Positions 1 through 11,840 of a stretch of DNA of 64,000 bases are shown one piece after another (position 1 is the stretch's first letter; every line of letters starts with the position of its first letter). Origin of the DNA: Talpa occidentalis (taxonomy: Eukaryota; Chordata; Mammalia; Eulipotyphla; Talpidae); the NCBI RefSeq assembly GCF_014898055.3, contig NW_023603184.1, positions 34,161,359-34,225,358 on the forward strand, in the 5' to 3' direction. Under the pieces are notes generated by a model. The model was not told the DNA's origin. It saw only the letters and a list, made by a program, of their open reading frames with translations, and searched no databases. Made by a program: the position numbers and the translations under genes.

Positions 1-3000
1 CCAACAATCTGACTCTTAGGGGTAAACCTATAACAGATCCAGCCAAGGCTTGTTCCCATTGGATCTAAAGCCGCGATTACAGCATGAGTCTGCCTGAGAA
101 GAAGATTCTGCTCCTTGCTGAAGGAGACATAACAGGGTTTCCATGGAGTTGATATTAATCGTTTGGGTGGATATTCTGTGTCTCTGTTGAGTTTGCTTGA
201 AAGGCAGTAAGTGGGCATGGAGAGTAGGGAAGAGGTGATTTTTGGCAAAAAAGAACTTGGAATCATGGTTGAAATTTCTCTTAGTTTTTATGGTTTTCCT
301 TGGTAGCCTCTTCCAAAAAATATATCACATTACACAATTCCTGGTTATGTGACTTTGTAATCCTGTTTCAGACCCAGCAGTAGATGCCATATTTAGATAA
401 ATGAATTTACAAGTTGATGTTGAATCAGGGGAAAAGGCAGAGTAAGATCAAAGTGAGCTTGGTAGTAAACATGATTTTTTCAGAAAAGCTCCCTGACCTG
501 AATGCAGATTCACAGTCACCTGGGGGAGCATTTCCACCTCACATTTGCATGAGAAAATAACAAGATTTTAAACTGACATCAGGGGAGAGCAGGGGTGTTG
601 CCTTCTAATGCTGTATGCCCAGGGTCGGGGTGCTCCTAGCAACTGACAGGTCACAGGTAACCCCTGATTCACACTCACCCCTAGTCTCCTGCTCTCAGTT
701 GAGAAGAACAAAGAATATGTGCTGGACACTTACTCTGGCAGGTTTTATCTCATTCACTGTGCAAAAAGATGAGTCAGATGTCACTTCTGTCCGGGAACAT
801 CTTACACCTATTAAGAAAGAAAGTAAATTGAATGTAATTGGTTAAGAGCTATGATGGAGGTAAGTATGTGATTCTGTCGATGTGCTTGCACACCCAGGTC
901 AAATTAGGTGTTTGAGAATGTGTGTGTGTGTGTGTGTGTGTGTAAGGGGGTGGGGTGGGTGGGAGCAGATGATGGGGAAAATGTGTGAGCAGAGAAGAGT
1001 GTTCCTGAATAATATTTCACCTATATGCAATCCTGGAAATAATCCTGTTGTCATTGGTCAGACAAAGAAGGCATAGAAACAGCAACATCTTGTATTTACC
1101 TTTGCATTAAGCTAATCACTGAAACATGCAATAGGTTTAGTATAATATTTGCTCAGAAGACACAGTAATTGAATATTTAAAGTGTAATGGATGTTCAATG
1201 GAAGTGGCTGTAGTCTATGTAATAAGCATAGGAGAAGAAAAATAATTTTTCCTTTACCATCCTTTGGTCTTGGCTTAGGCACCCCCATAATAAAAGATTA
1301 ACAAGAGAAAAACAAAGCTTTCTCTCCTGTATACAGGAGAGAAACCAAATAGCCCAAGGCCACCCCCTTAATAACATCTTAAAACTAAAAGACTTGGGGG
1401 TGGGGTAGAAGGAAATTAAGGGAAGTTATCTGAAAAGTCACAGTAAATAATGTTATGATGGTTATGCAGATGGGATTTGCTATCTCCTCCACTGATAAGC
1501 ATTTTTAGAGATTTTAGCCTCTACTTTCTCTGACAGAGAGAGACACAAAAGGTTGTATCTTTCACAAAAGGTTGTATCTTTGTGGTTTTTAGAACTTTTC
1601 TGCTTCTCTTCAAAGTAATCAGCCCAAAATAATCCTCATGTCAAAAACAGACATTTGAGATGTCAAATTTTGCTCTGCTCTCTGGGCATTCATTTTAATA
1701 GTCTGTGCTGAGCAAACCCCAGTGGGATCTAAAAATGCAGGGTCTCCTATTCATGTGGCAGGGAAAATAACTGGGCTAAGGGGAGGTCATAGGTAAGGCA
1801 GCCAAGGTGATCCTTAAGCAGAAATGAGATTCTTCATATTAATGTTTTAATTGTTCATTTTTTTATTTCAACAATGAATTGAACTCTCAAAATTTTGACT
1901 TGCAAGCCCATCCAGATAGTTCAGATGCCATTATCAGATGGAATCTACCAGGAATTCCTTTAGCTCCTGTGTTTTATCTTAGATTTCAATTGGTTCTTTA
2001 ATTTAGATTCACACTAATTCATTTTTACTGAGTCTAACTGAAATTTAAATTTGCCTTCTTATTTGAATGTAGCCAGTCACTCAAAGCAGCATTAGCAGTA
2101 TCCATGACTTTATCACCAATATATCAGAAGTATTTTTATATCATATTGTTGTTGAAGCTCAGTTTTGAAATCAAGTGGCTATTAGCCCTGCTGCAACAAC
2201 TGCATGTTTAATGTGTCAAAAATGAGTGTTATAATACTCTGCATTTGTTTTTTAAAATTATTTTGATAATTGAAAATGCTATACTTTGTAGTTGATGTAT
2301 TTAAAATATTGTTATGAAATACCTTTCCAGACAGATAAAGGGTTGCTAGACCAAATATTGTATAGGACCTTAAATCTTAGAATTTAAATTGAAATTTCTT
2401 TCCCTACTTTTTGAGAATTGCTCCATAAAATATTATCATTGCTTCCAAATTCTTGTAAATCTACCTAGGGATACTGGAAGGTTTCTAAAACAACTCAAGT
2501 AAATTATGTGATCAAATTGTTTTATTTATTTAATCAATGATAATTTATTGAATAAGGCTCAGCTATGTCAAATTAAGCACATAAAATGAAAAATGCAAAC
2601 ACAGTTTTCAAAGGACTTTTTAATCCCTGAGCAGTGTAGACAGAATGCAAAGCAGTGAGAGACACTGGGTAGGAACTGGCAGAATAGTGCTGTGTCATTT
2701 GAACAGAGAAATGTAGTCAAGCTGGTGGCTTACATGGATAGTAGATTGTCATGATGGGCCTGCTATTTGGAAGTTCACTGTCCATCAAGATTGATATTTG
2801 GGAGTTCCAGCTGCTAAAGAGATAGTGGTGCACACCCCACTTAACCTTGAAATCCCAGCTCCTCAAAATAAGTTCTTTTCTCTAAAAAATGTCAGTTCTG
2901 AAAGGTATTTTGCCTCTTCTTGATTTATATTACTTTAGTGAGTGCCTTTCAGAGAGGACACATCAGGTTCACTTTTACATCCAAAGAATTTTAAAAAAAC

Positions 3001-3275
3001 CACACACCATCATGAGATGGGGGAGGTATGGCAAGAGTAGTCAAGAGTAGTAGAGGTCTCAAGGGTTTTAGATGATAATCAAGTGAAATTAAAAGGTGAG
3101 AGTTCATAAAAGAATTGAATCTACTTTTCCATTATTAAAAGTATAATATACACAATAAAAGATGATTCTTTTGATCTACAATTCCCTTGCCAGAAGACTC
3201 TAGAAATGAATATACCATCTTATCAATTATTGTTTTTCAGCATTGGAATTGTTCCAACTAAAGAGCATGGTAATG
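1..3275. other. Gene-free flank upstream of the OR2D2-like gene
   Basis: No coding region is supported. A (TG)n microsatellite lies at about 919–943. The rest is AT-rich unique or ancient sequence shared with copy B. Short open frames here have no recognisable family features. Confidence 0.7.
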
Positions 3276-3290
3276 TTCTAAAAACCTTCT

Positions 3291-3400
3291 TTTTTTAATT
3301 AAATATTTTATTTTATATAATTCTTACATCTTTTTCATCTTTGCACAATGTATGCATTTTCATTTTGGTTATATTCCCCATACAATTGCACCCCCTCTTA
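3291..3400 (-). mobile_element. 110-bp L1 3' end inserted upstream of OR2D2-like gene
   Basis: The reverse complement of this piece matches the very 3' end of the full-length L1 in this window, including cattttcattttggttata and the A-rich tail (T-run at 3291). It is flanked by a perfect 15-bp target-site duplication, ttctaaaaaccttct, at 3276–3290 and 3401–3415. It is thus a severely 5'-truncated, fairly young insertion. It sits about 150 bp upstream of the OR start codon. The same insertion is present in the second copy at 56711–56818, so it arose before the two copies separated. Confidence 0.93.
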
Positions 3401-3550
3401 TTCTAAAAACCTTCTTAAGAGGGTTCCTTAAGTGACTGGTAGTGATGGGCTGTGATTTGTAAGTCATCTAACATTGAACTCTCATTTTATAGGTTATACA
3501 CACCCACCTTTAGCCTACAGTGATTTCTTTTCTGAAAGGAGAGACAAAGT

Positions 3551-4504
3551 ATGAGCCAGACCAATCAGACACAGGTGACAGAATTCCTCCTCCTGGGACT
3601 CTCAGATGACCCCTACACCCAGCAGCTGCTGTTCATCTTGTTCTTGGGTGTCTACCTGGTCACAGTGCTTGGGAATCTGCTTCTCATGACTCTTGTGCAG
3701 ATGGACTCCCGGCTTCACACACCCATGTATTTCTTCCTCTGTAACTTATCTCTGGCTGACCTCTGTTTCTCTACCAACATCGTTCCTCAGGCCCTAGCCC
3801 ACCTGCTCTCCAGGAGGAAGGTAATTTCCTTCCCACGTTGTGCAGCTCAGCTTCTGCTCTTCCTCATTTTTGGGTGCACTCAGTGTGCCCTTCTGGCAGT
3901 GATGTCCTATGACCGGTATGTGGCCATCTGCAAGCCCTTGCAGTACCCCAGCATCATGACTTGGAGGGTGTGCGTCCAGCTGGCTGCAGGGTCATGGGCC
4001 AGTGGCATGCTGGTGTCCGTGGTGGACACCACCTTCACACTGAGACTGCCCTACCGAGGCAGCAACAGTATCTCCCATTTCTTTTGTGAGGCCCCTGCAC
4101 TGTTGACCCTGGCGTCGACAGACATCCACACCACAGAGATGGTTATTTTCCTCATGGGGGTTGTGATTCTCCTCATACCTGTTTCCCTAATCCTGGTATC
4201 CTATGGCCACATCATAGTGACTGTGATCAGGATGAAATCAGCTGCAGGGAGACTCAAGGCGTTCTCTACCTGTGGTTCCCACCTTATTGTGGTCATCCTC
4301 TTTTATGGGTCTGCAATTGTTACCTATATGACACCAAAATCATCCAAAGAACAGGAAAAACTTGTGTCCGTCTTCTATGCAATGGTGACCCCTATGCTTA
4401 ACCCCCTCATATACAGCCTCAGGAATAAGGATGTGAAGGGAGCTCTGAGGAAAGTAACCACAAAGAATTTCCCATGCAGGCTTGGAAGCTTGCACCGGCA
4501 GTGA
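3551..4504 (+). CDS. OR2D2: Olfactory receptor, family 2 subfamily D (OR2D2-like), intact
   Basis: A 317-residue, single-exon class II odorant receptor. Such receptors are seven-helix GPCRs in olfactory cilia that couple to Golf and adenylate cyclase; the ligand is unknown. Visible family marks are the N-glycosylation site NQT at residues 5–7, GN at 41–42 in helix 1, LHTPMYFFL from residue 55, the C97–C179 disulphide pair, [10 protein letters not shown] at 118–127 closing helix 3, KAFSTCGSH at 236–244 in helix 6, and [12 protein letters not shown] at 281–292 in helix 7. The N-terminus [19 protein letters not shown] resembles human OR2D2. The C-terminus runs several residues beyond the human protein as I recall it. 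The ATG has A at −3. A possible splice acceptor (ttttatag, AG at 3491–3492) lies about 60 bp upstream, as expected for an OR with a noncoding first exon. A near-identical copy lies at 56968. Confidence 0.95.
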   Translation: MSQTNQTQVTEFLLLGLSDDPYTQQLLFILFLGVYLVTVLGNLLLMTLVQMDSRLHTPMYFFLCNLSLADLCFSTNIVPQALAHLLSRRKVISFPRCAAQLLLFLIFGCTQCALLAVMSYDRYVAICKPLQYPSIMTWRVCVQLAAGSWASGMLVSVVDTTFTLRLPYRGSNSISHFFCEAPALLTLASTDIHTTEMVIFLMGVVILLIPVSLILVSYGHIIVTVIRMKSAAGRLKAFSTCGSHLIVVILFYGSAIVTYMTPKSSKEQEKLVSVFYAMVTPMLNPLIYSLRNKDVKGALRKVTTKNFPCRLGSLHRQ

Positions 4505-6911
4505 TTCCCTCCTGGCTCTCCCTTCGAAGACTGAGGAGCTCCCTCAGCAAGACTGGAGTATGGTCAGATCTCATTCTTGGCCTTATTGTGGATCCATCCT
4601 CCACCTCTCATCCATCACTCCTTTGTGTAAGGAGGACAGCAGCTGTTGAAGATAATTCCTGGAATTCAATTCAGTAATTGAAGGGGGGTCTGCTTCCTTG
4701 TGCTTGGTCCTTTGATACCTAAGAGTTAAGATATACCCTGAGAAATGTTTATATTTTATAAGCCCTGCAACCTGTAAAATCTATCTTTTTTTTAATCATT
4801 ATATCTACCTATCTACCCTTGATCCTAACCAACTTCATTATTTCTTTTAGAATCAATTAATTTCTTTTCATTATCAAGTAATTAAAAATGTGTAAGCATT
4901 CAGTAATCACTTACTGTGAGCTAGATTCTACGTGTGTGTTGCCTTATGAAATGGGGCAAACCTGGAGGACTGGAGATTACCCAGTTTGAGTCCCTACCCA
5001 TATGCTTAACTATCTGGGACCCATAGTCAGAAACAAACAAAAAAAATAGGATTTATTTACATTGGGAATATAAAGGAGGTGGGAGGGAAAGAGAGAAAGA
5101 GGGACAGAGTTGGGAGGAGGGTGGAAAGAGAGGGCTGTGCATGGAGGAGGAGACAAGAGAGCAGGAGAGAGAAATTTTTATTGGGTGAGTTCTGTAGCAA
5201 GAACTGAGTCCAAGGCCCTGCTCTCAGCCATTCATGCTTGCCTGCCCCACACTCCCCTGCAACATTGCAGTGCCATGAAGCCATGGCCATGCAGGATGAT
5301 CATACTGGCACCAGCTGAGCAGACAGCAGGTATATGTGGAAGCCAGAAGAAAATAGGAGAGAACCAGATATGCTATATGTGTATTGAAATTCTAACTTGA
5401 CTACTGGGTTTTGCAGCTCATTCCCAGCAGCACCCCATTCAGGAAGTCAAGTTAATTGCATGCAAGGACTTGTAATACTTGATGGCATGGACAGTGGGGT
5501 CTGGTAATATGGCAGGGGCTGGAAAAAATAAAACTTGACCTTCACTATGAGCTTCCCTCTTGGCTCAGTTTGAACCTCACTGTTACCTCTTAACAATTTC
5601 TCCCTACTCCCCCATTTTAATTTTTTATCACCAGTCCTTTGGTGATGAAAGCCTCAGAAGACAGTTTCATGTGGGGTTTCAGTATATTCCAAGGGAATAG
5701 CAATAAGTCGTGAAGCATTGTCCATGACTAAATCTTCTATAAAATATTCAATCATTTCAAGGCAAAAAAACAAACCCTGAAAAGCCAGAAGACATTAGTC
5801 AAGTAGCAAAAAGATATCAGAGAAACTCATATTATGTTGCCTTTCTGGAGTCTTTGTTCCATGAGAATTCATGTATTTCTTATTTGGGATATTGAGTTCA
5901 TCCTGGTATCTCAATGGCAGGCAGAGTTAGAGTTCTTTACAGGGTTTGTGGAAAGAACATGCTTTTTTATTCTGATAATCATCAATAAATTATTGTGAAT
6001 AGTTTATACAAAGCTATGATACTCATGTTCCAATTCTTTTTTTATGGATTAGTCAAGAGTTGGACTATGTTCACCAGACAAAATTATAGAGGGACTGCTA
6101 CACTGACTGGATGATAAGCAAGCTGAACGATTCCTTCACACCCTTTCTTTCAAGCAACGCTCATGTCCAAGGCAGGTAATTTGAAATGAAGTTTGCGGGT
6201 CAGAGTAGAGTGGTCTTCCAGATGAGACACAGAGCAATAAGAGTAGGAGAGGAAGAACTCCTCAAAACATCCATGTTCCATATAGCCCTGGGAAGTTTTA
6301 AGTATCTTTTTATTCTTTCTCTTTCTCACTGGAATATAAATTCTATGAGGCGAGAAATGTGTGCTTGTTCACCAAGGTGTCTTCTTATCTTACCACATGT
6401 GAGGGCTAAATAAAAATTCGTTGAAATTTTGATTTCAAACTTAAAATTAGTTGAAAAAATGAGTGAGAAATGAAACAAAGTTCTAATGTTTATACTATGT
6501 TAATTAATTTCCCTCATAAACAAAAGGATTTTTGCAAGTTCCAGGTAGAGTTTTGGGATAAACAGAAGAAAGTAAAGCAGAAGATTATAAAATGGAATGG
6601 ATAAAGAATTTCAAGAAAGGTTAAACCAAACAACAAAACAGGCATATTGCAGCAACATTATCAACCTTCCAATAGGTTCCTAATATATGTAAACTGGCAA
6701 TATCCCCAGATTCATTGCTACCACAGCCCCATAGAGTAGGGGGCCCATGTAGTTCTTTCTTTCACCACACCTGCTCTTCTATTCAGAAAATAGAAAGCCC
6801 AAACCCCAGTGGATATACTCATGGAAAGAGTCAAGATAAAAATCCATATGCAAAATTTGCTTTTTTCCTTTTGTCTTTGCATTCTACCCTTTCAGCTTCC
6901 ATCTAAGTCAG
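4505..6911. other. Intergenic, OR2D2-like to OR10A4-like
   Basis: No gene is seen. A purine-rich stretch lies at about 5075–5170. Homology to the second copy ends near 4960; beyond that only short scattered matches remain, such as gagtccaag near 5210 and 58567. The flanking OR genes converge on this interval, which holds the 3' sides of both. Confidence 0.6.
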
Positions 6912-7859
6912 TCATAGTTTCTGAGGCCCGAGGGCCCGGTGGATGACCCGCTTCAGTGCAGACTTCACTTCACTGTTCCTTAAGCTGTAGATGATGGGGT
7001 TCAGCATGGGTGTCACTACAGTGTAGGAGAGTGACAGCAACTTCTTGCCTTCAGGAGAGGTGCTGGACCTGGGTCGGAAGTATGTAAGGATGGCAGTGCT
7101 ATAAAAAAGGGAGACCACCAGGAGGTGAGAGGAACAGGTGGAGAAGGCCTTGTGTTTCCCCTCAGTTGAGGGCATCCTGAAGATGGTGGAGAGGATGCTG
7201 ATATAGGATCCCAGGATCAGCAAAAAAGGGAATAGGATGAATAGAACAGTGGCTGTCAGAGCCTCCAGTTCAAATAGAGAGGTATCAGCGCAGACCAGGG
7301 CAATGATAGGGGGGCTGTCACAGAAGAAGTGGTTTATCCTGTTGGCACCACAAAAAGGAAAGCTGAAAATCCATGTGGTTTGCACAGTGGCCACTGGAAA
7401 CCCTGAAAACCAAGAGGCAGCTGCTAGCTGGGCACAGGCCTTGCGGTCCATGATGACCGGATAACGCAAAGGGTCACAGATGGCCACATAGCGGTCATAT
7501 GCCATTGTGGCCAGGAGGCAACACTCAGCAGCCCCAAAGAAGAAGAAGAAATACATTTGAGTGGCACAACCAAGGAAGGAGATGGTTGCATCTTGTATGA
7601 TCAAGGTCCCCAGCATCTTAGGCACAATGACCAAGTTGAAACCTATCTCCAGGAAGGACAAGTTCCTGAGGAAGAAGTACATAGGACTTTGTAGGGCAGA
7701 GTCAACTGTAGTTATCAGGATAATGAGGACATTGCCCATTAGGGTAACCAGGTAAATGGTCAAAAAAAGGAAAAACAGTAGGGCTTGTAGTTCAGAGGAC
7801 AAGGCTGAGAAGCTCTCAAGAACAAACTCATTGACAATTGTCCAGTTTCCCCACATCAT
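6912..7859 (-). CDS. OR10A4: Olfactory receptor, family 10 subfamily A (OR10A4-like), intact
   Basis: A 315-residue single-exon class II odorant receptor. Key marks are NWT at residues 5–7 (glycosylation), GN at 42–43, [11 protein letters not shown] from 58, C98 and C180 (loop disulphide), [10 protein letters not shown] at 119–128, KAFSTCSSH at 237–245, and [12 protein letters not shown] at 284–295. A poly-Phe tract sits in helix 3 at about residues 104–108, as in other OR10A receptors. The N-terminus MMWGNWTIVNEF and C-terminus ALGPQKL match human OR10A4 as recalled. Two ATGs are in tandem (7859 and 7856); I took the first, which has A at −3. The next gene leftwards is the OR2D2-like gene, convergent with it. 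The order OR2D2(+), OR10A4(−) is the mirror image of the human order. No lesions are seen. Confidence 0.94.
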   Translation of the reverse strand: MMWGNWTIVNEFVLESFSALSSELQALLFFLFLTIYLVTLMGNVLIILITTVDSALQSPMYFFLRNLSFLEIGFNLVIVPKMLGTLIIQDATISFLGCATQMYFFFFFGAAECCLLATMAYDRYVAICDPLRYPVIMDRKACAQLAAASWFSGFPVATVQTTWIFSFPFCGANRINHFFCDSPPIIALVCADTSLFELEALTATVLFILFPFLLILGSYISILSTIFRMPSTEGKHKAFSTCSSHLLVVSLFYSTAILTYFRPRSSTSPEGKKLLSLSYTVVTPMLNPIIYSLRNSEVKSALKRVIHRALGPQKL

Positions 7860-8954
7860 TCTTCTACCCAGGATTTTATTAGGCAGAAGTGTTCATATAT
7901 TATTTAGATCTCTATTATACATTTAGGAAGGGAGACTTCTATGGCTGCATTCTCTACCTTTCTTGTTGTGGTTACTGAAGATCTGACTTTCCAAGATGTG
8001 AAGAGCAAGATACTATTGAATTCACAATTTTTTGTAGACTGCTGGTTTTTTTTTTCCAGACTGAACAAAAGCAAACCGTATATATCCATACATCTCCTGA
8101 ATTTTTCTTGCATTATACAGTATTGTCAAAACCACAACTTCACTTCTGTGTTCCTCCCAATCTCTCCACAGTCAGTGGTGCTGGAAAAGAAGGCAGGCCA
8201 ACCATTTCTAAAGAGAGGAATCTTGATGCACAGAGAGAGACAGTGAGATTAGTCAGGTATGTTTTCTGCAAGTGAAAGGGTGAGAAGGAGGGAATCAAGG
8301 AATGTAAATCAACATTTACCAGTGATCCCTGAGGGACTTGAATGTGTTCCAGTCTTAAGTAGCCCATAGTGGGAAGATTTTGGTGTACTGGAGGAATGTC
8401 CATTTCTAAACTAGCTCAGTTACAATTTAAATAAGAAGACATACAATGTAATAGAAACTGTGGTGTATTTTGATCCCCAGGCAAAATGTTCTCATTGTGG
8501 CTTTTGTGATCAAATAAAGGGAACACAGATTCAAGAGAGCATCAGACTACAGAGACAATCTATGTGTATTATGAATAAATCCTCTCACTAGCTTCTATTA
8601 GTTGACCTGTGTCTTAATTCTCCAGAAATATGAAGCTCAAGTTTTAAATGTTAAAAACTCAAACATGCAGATGTGACTAACATTACATTTTGTGAAAAAC
8701 AAAGTTTATTACATCAATAGCTAAGCTTCAAAATTGGGACCATGAAATTCTTCCAGATGATTAGAAATTTAAAAGAAGGCACAAATCTAAAGCATGTAGT
8801 GTGGTGATTGTTACATAATAAATGCTCAATAAATTCTAACCATTATAATTATTATGATATAATGCTACATCTACCTTCCAAAGTCTACTTTTTATCCAAC
8901 CCATTACCCACCTCACTGTGAGCCCTGTATCTCAATTGGTAAGAAAAATGAATT
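7860..8954. other. OR10A4-like upstream region
   Basis: This is upstream of the minus-strand OR10A4-like gene and should hold its noncoding 5' exon and promoter, but I cannot place them. The sequence is AT-rich. The stretch ataataaatgctcaataaat near 8815 looks like a MIR-type remnant. No other coding region is supported. Confidence 0.5.
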
Positions 8955-9240
8955 ATCTATTTAATAAATATTATCTATTATGTTCTAGACACCAAAGATG
9001 ATATATTAGTAAATAAACAAAAATCTCTGCACTGGCAGAATTCACATTGTAGAAGGGCATATAGATTATAAACAAATTATGAAGATAGAATGTAGCATGT
9101 TAGATGGTGATGAGATCAAGGGAGAATAATTAAAGTTGTGGAGAAAGAGATAGACATTTGGGAAGGGGAGAGCGGCAGGAAAGGTTTCACCAAGAAGAGA
9201 ATATTTGAGTAGAGTTCTGAGCAGATAAGAGAAGGTCAGA
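8955..9240. mobile_element. Probable ancient L2-type LINE remnant
   Basis: The order of motifs (ttctagacaccaaagatgata, then ctgcactggcagaattcacattgtag, then ggtgatgagatcaaggga, then gaaaggtttcaccaagaagag) follows the decayed pattern of mammalian L2 3' ends. The match is by memory and the sequence is heavily mutated. Confidence 0.4.
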
Positions 9241-9376
9241 GTGTAGGAATGAGGGAGAGAGAGAGCAAAGAGAAATGCTTTTTAAAATTTTTTGCTGATT
9301 TCTATTTGTTAAAAATAAACAAACAAAAACCAACAACTCAACCTGGGCATCATTTCTATGAAAACTTACCCATTTT

Positions 9377-9605
9377 CATGGTAAGAATTAACATTTGTTG
9401 TGTACCAGACACTATCTTAAGTGTTTTGATGCATTATGTTATTTAAGTCTCACAACAACCTGAAGATATAGGGACTAAAGAAGGCTACTCAACAGTCAAG
9501 GACCCAAGGCAGAGAGAAGGTTAATAATTTTTTCGAGGTTGGGCAACCAGTAAGTGTTAGCATCAGGACAACATGTGGGGCAGCTGACTCCAAGTCATGG
9601 ATTTA
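9377..9605 (+). mobile_element. MIR SINE remnant
   Basis: The sequence follows the MIR consensus in order: taacatttgttgtgtaccagacac, cttaagtgttttgatgcatta, tctcacaacaacctga, then the degenerate gaggttgggcaaccagtaagtg region. It is an ancient tRNA-derived SINE, much mutated. Confidence 0.75.
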
Positions 9606-10640
9606 ATCCTTCAAGAACATTTTCACCTGCTCTCTGAGAAGGTAAAAGAGTTTAAGTCACAGGTGAGGGCAAGCTAGAGTGTTTGGCATAGGGGGTTGGT
9701 GAGAGAGCAAAAAACAGTAAAATTTCTAGAGATGGACAGAACATTTCAAGATATTACTAACACTGGAGACCTGGGAAACAATTTTCCAGTCCTCATATTA
9801 GAATAACCATTTTATTCCTCCATCTCAAGCTCTAGGTGGTGTACACCTTGAGAGGAGAAGTTGTGTTATTCAACTTTTTAATCATCACATCTAGCAATGC
9901 AGATGCCAGGCAAATTGTTATTGAATGAATAATGAAGAGAGCATGGAAAATAAGTCAGAACACATCTGTACAGACAGTATGTAGGCACAGGGAGATCCAT
10001 TCACAAGGAACTCACAGACAAACACCCACATACATCAGCAATACAGCCTCGTGTCATTTCCACAGACTTAGATGCAGTGAGGATGCACAAGGGTAGGAGA
10101 AGAGCTGAGAGACCCACTTGTTTCACTCTCACTGGTCTCCTCTCCCCTGAGCTGGTTCCCTCCTGCATCTTCTTAGGACCCTCGTGCTGCAGGAAACACA
10201 AAGTGGAAGCACAATCCGTGATGTCTTCTGCCTTCTCCTCATACTTGTAATTCTAGTTTCCTTTATTTGTCTTGTTACTTGAATAACTCTCCCCTTTCTA
10301 TTTTCTTCTGTTGCTTTCGTACCTTTCACCTTTCTCTTCCCTTTTCAAGTTTCTAAGTGTTTACCCTTACTATGCAGGGAAGAAATAGTAGAGGGGGAGG
10401 CTGCTGGGCAGGTTTTGAAGAACTGAGCTTCGTGTAACTTCCTGAAAGCAGTTGTCGTTGTCAGGATGTTATTGGTGGTGTATAATTTGGGTTCTGATTT
10501 ACTGCTGGTCTGGCAAGTACAGAGCTGTTGGGTTAAGTCTGGTTATGACAGAAGTAATCAGAGACAGGGAGAGAGAACCCTCAGAGGAAGGGAGGTTTGG
10601 GGTGTGCTGCACCTCCCCCTGCAGTGACCTTCAGGGCTAA
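9606..10640. other. Gene-free interval
   Basis: No coding region, RNA gene or clear repeat is recognised. Pyrimidine-rich patches occur at about 10130–10350. Confidence 0.5.
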
Positions 10641-10644
10641 TGGC

Positions 10645-11430
10645 TGTTGTCATGGTCCCTGAGGTCCGGCGTGGGCAAGGAACCATGCGCGCAGGGGGAG
10701 AACAGCAAACTCCCTAAGATGCAGAGAAGCCGAATGCCTGCCAAGAGATAACGACCACCAGAAGCCGCCACAAAGACTTAAAAGGGATGCTGACCACACG
10801 GAACCTTATCTCGCTTTCTCAAGGCCCACAAACTTTATTCTGCTACAAGTGTCTTTCTAAAATCTTTCCTTTTTTTCTGGTCATTGGTTGCTAGTTAAAA
10901 AACATACGTAATTTAATAATTAGGCTAATCCAAATGAAACATTACTAAACACTGTGTTATAATAGAATTGTTGGTTTAATAATCTTTCTATTATGTGCTT
11001 GACTTTAGTACCTTTGATATTAACTGCATTATAAAATAAAATTCACCCGTGACAATTAATTATGAGTAAAAATGAGTAGGTAGTAGTAGTAGTTAGTACA
11101 ACAAGAATATAATTATATAGAACAAAAGAAAGAGTTAATAGCCTGTCTACTTAGGAATGCGGCTAGGTCCAGATGTATTTTGGACATAGATCACTGCCCT
11201 GTCAATGATAAGCTAAACCTATGAGCAAGCTGATTTCGTTGATGTTCACTGTTTCTATGCTTTTAGAAAACATATATATACTGGTCACAAACTCAAATAA
11301 AATTGCACTCAGATTTACAATCTCTCTTGAAGTGTATCTGTCATTTCTTTCGTCTACTCCCTGACCACCCTGTGCGCTTCTCTCAACCCTGAGAAGGCCT
11401 CATCGTCTACTGCTGTGCTGGTCCGTGGCA
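10645..11430 (+). mobile_element. Probable solo LTR of an endogenous retrovirus
   Basis: The stretch begins near tgttgtcatggtccctgagg and ends near ggtccgtggca. It contains an AATAAA signal (aataaaattgcactcag, about 11297), then a U5-like run: tctgtcatttctttcgtc and a CT/G-rich tail. This arrangement is typical of betaretrovirus-like (class II) LTRs. No internal gag/pol/env sequence and no primer-binding site follow. I could not find a convincing target-site duplication, so both ends are approximate. Confidence 0.5.
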
Positions 11431-11594
11431 AGGGTGGAAAATTCAGGTTGTCTGGCCAGCTACACCTCAGAGGATTTCCTTTCAGGGGTAACATCTTGGA
11501 GGTCCTATGTTTGTTTCAACACAGAAGAGCTCGATAACATTCTTAAGAGATCTTTTTAAAAATACTATGTACGTGATTGTTTGAGACCATGTAG

Positions 11595-11840
11595 TTACAA
11601 AGACAAGGACTTTGGAGTCATAAAATGAGAATTCAAGTTCTGATTATTATTTTAGCTGTGAGATATGGAGCTACAGACAGTACATTTCCTGGGTTATGGT
11701 TTTCTCAACTGTAAAATGACAATTATTATAAACACCCTACCCACCTGAAGGAATGGTTGTGGTTGTGACATGAGGTAGCATCTGCATAAGCACTTTGAAT
11801 TTTCTAAAGCACAATAAACATATTGTCACTGTTTTCTATC
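11595..11840 (-). mobile_element. MIR SINE remnant, antisense
   Basis: The reverse-strand MIR pattern is visible: tttggagtcataaaatgagaattcaag, then ctgtgagatatgg, then ttttctcaactgtaaaatgacaat, ending with gcacaataaacatattgt. It is ancient and diverged. Confidence 0.6.

Larger units (their letters stand above)
1..4985 (+). repeat. Duplicated segment, copy A (contains OR2D2-like gene)
   Basis: This stretch aligns in the same orientation with 53077 to about 58400. Both begin with ccaacaatctgactctta and both contain a TG microsatellite, a 110-bp L1 tail and an OR2D2-like gene. Similarity is uneven: high over about 1–850, clearly lower over about 900–3020, almost identical over about 3030–4950, then lost. 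Position 1 is only the window edge, so the true left end is not visible. Copy A lacks about 448 bp present in copy B (54251–54698), with the microhomology tga at the junction. Confidence 0.9.

Noticed and set aside
882..1076. 64-codon open frame on the plus strand
   Set aside because: It is built on the TG microsatellite (a run of Cys-Val codons) and has no family features.
7237..7755. Plus-strand frames within the OR10A4-like gene
   Set aside because: They are opposite-strand shadows of the real receptor gene.
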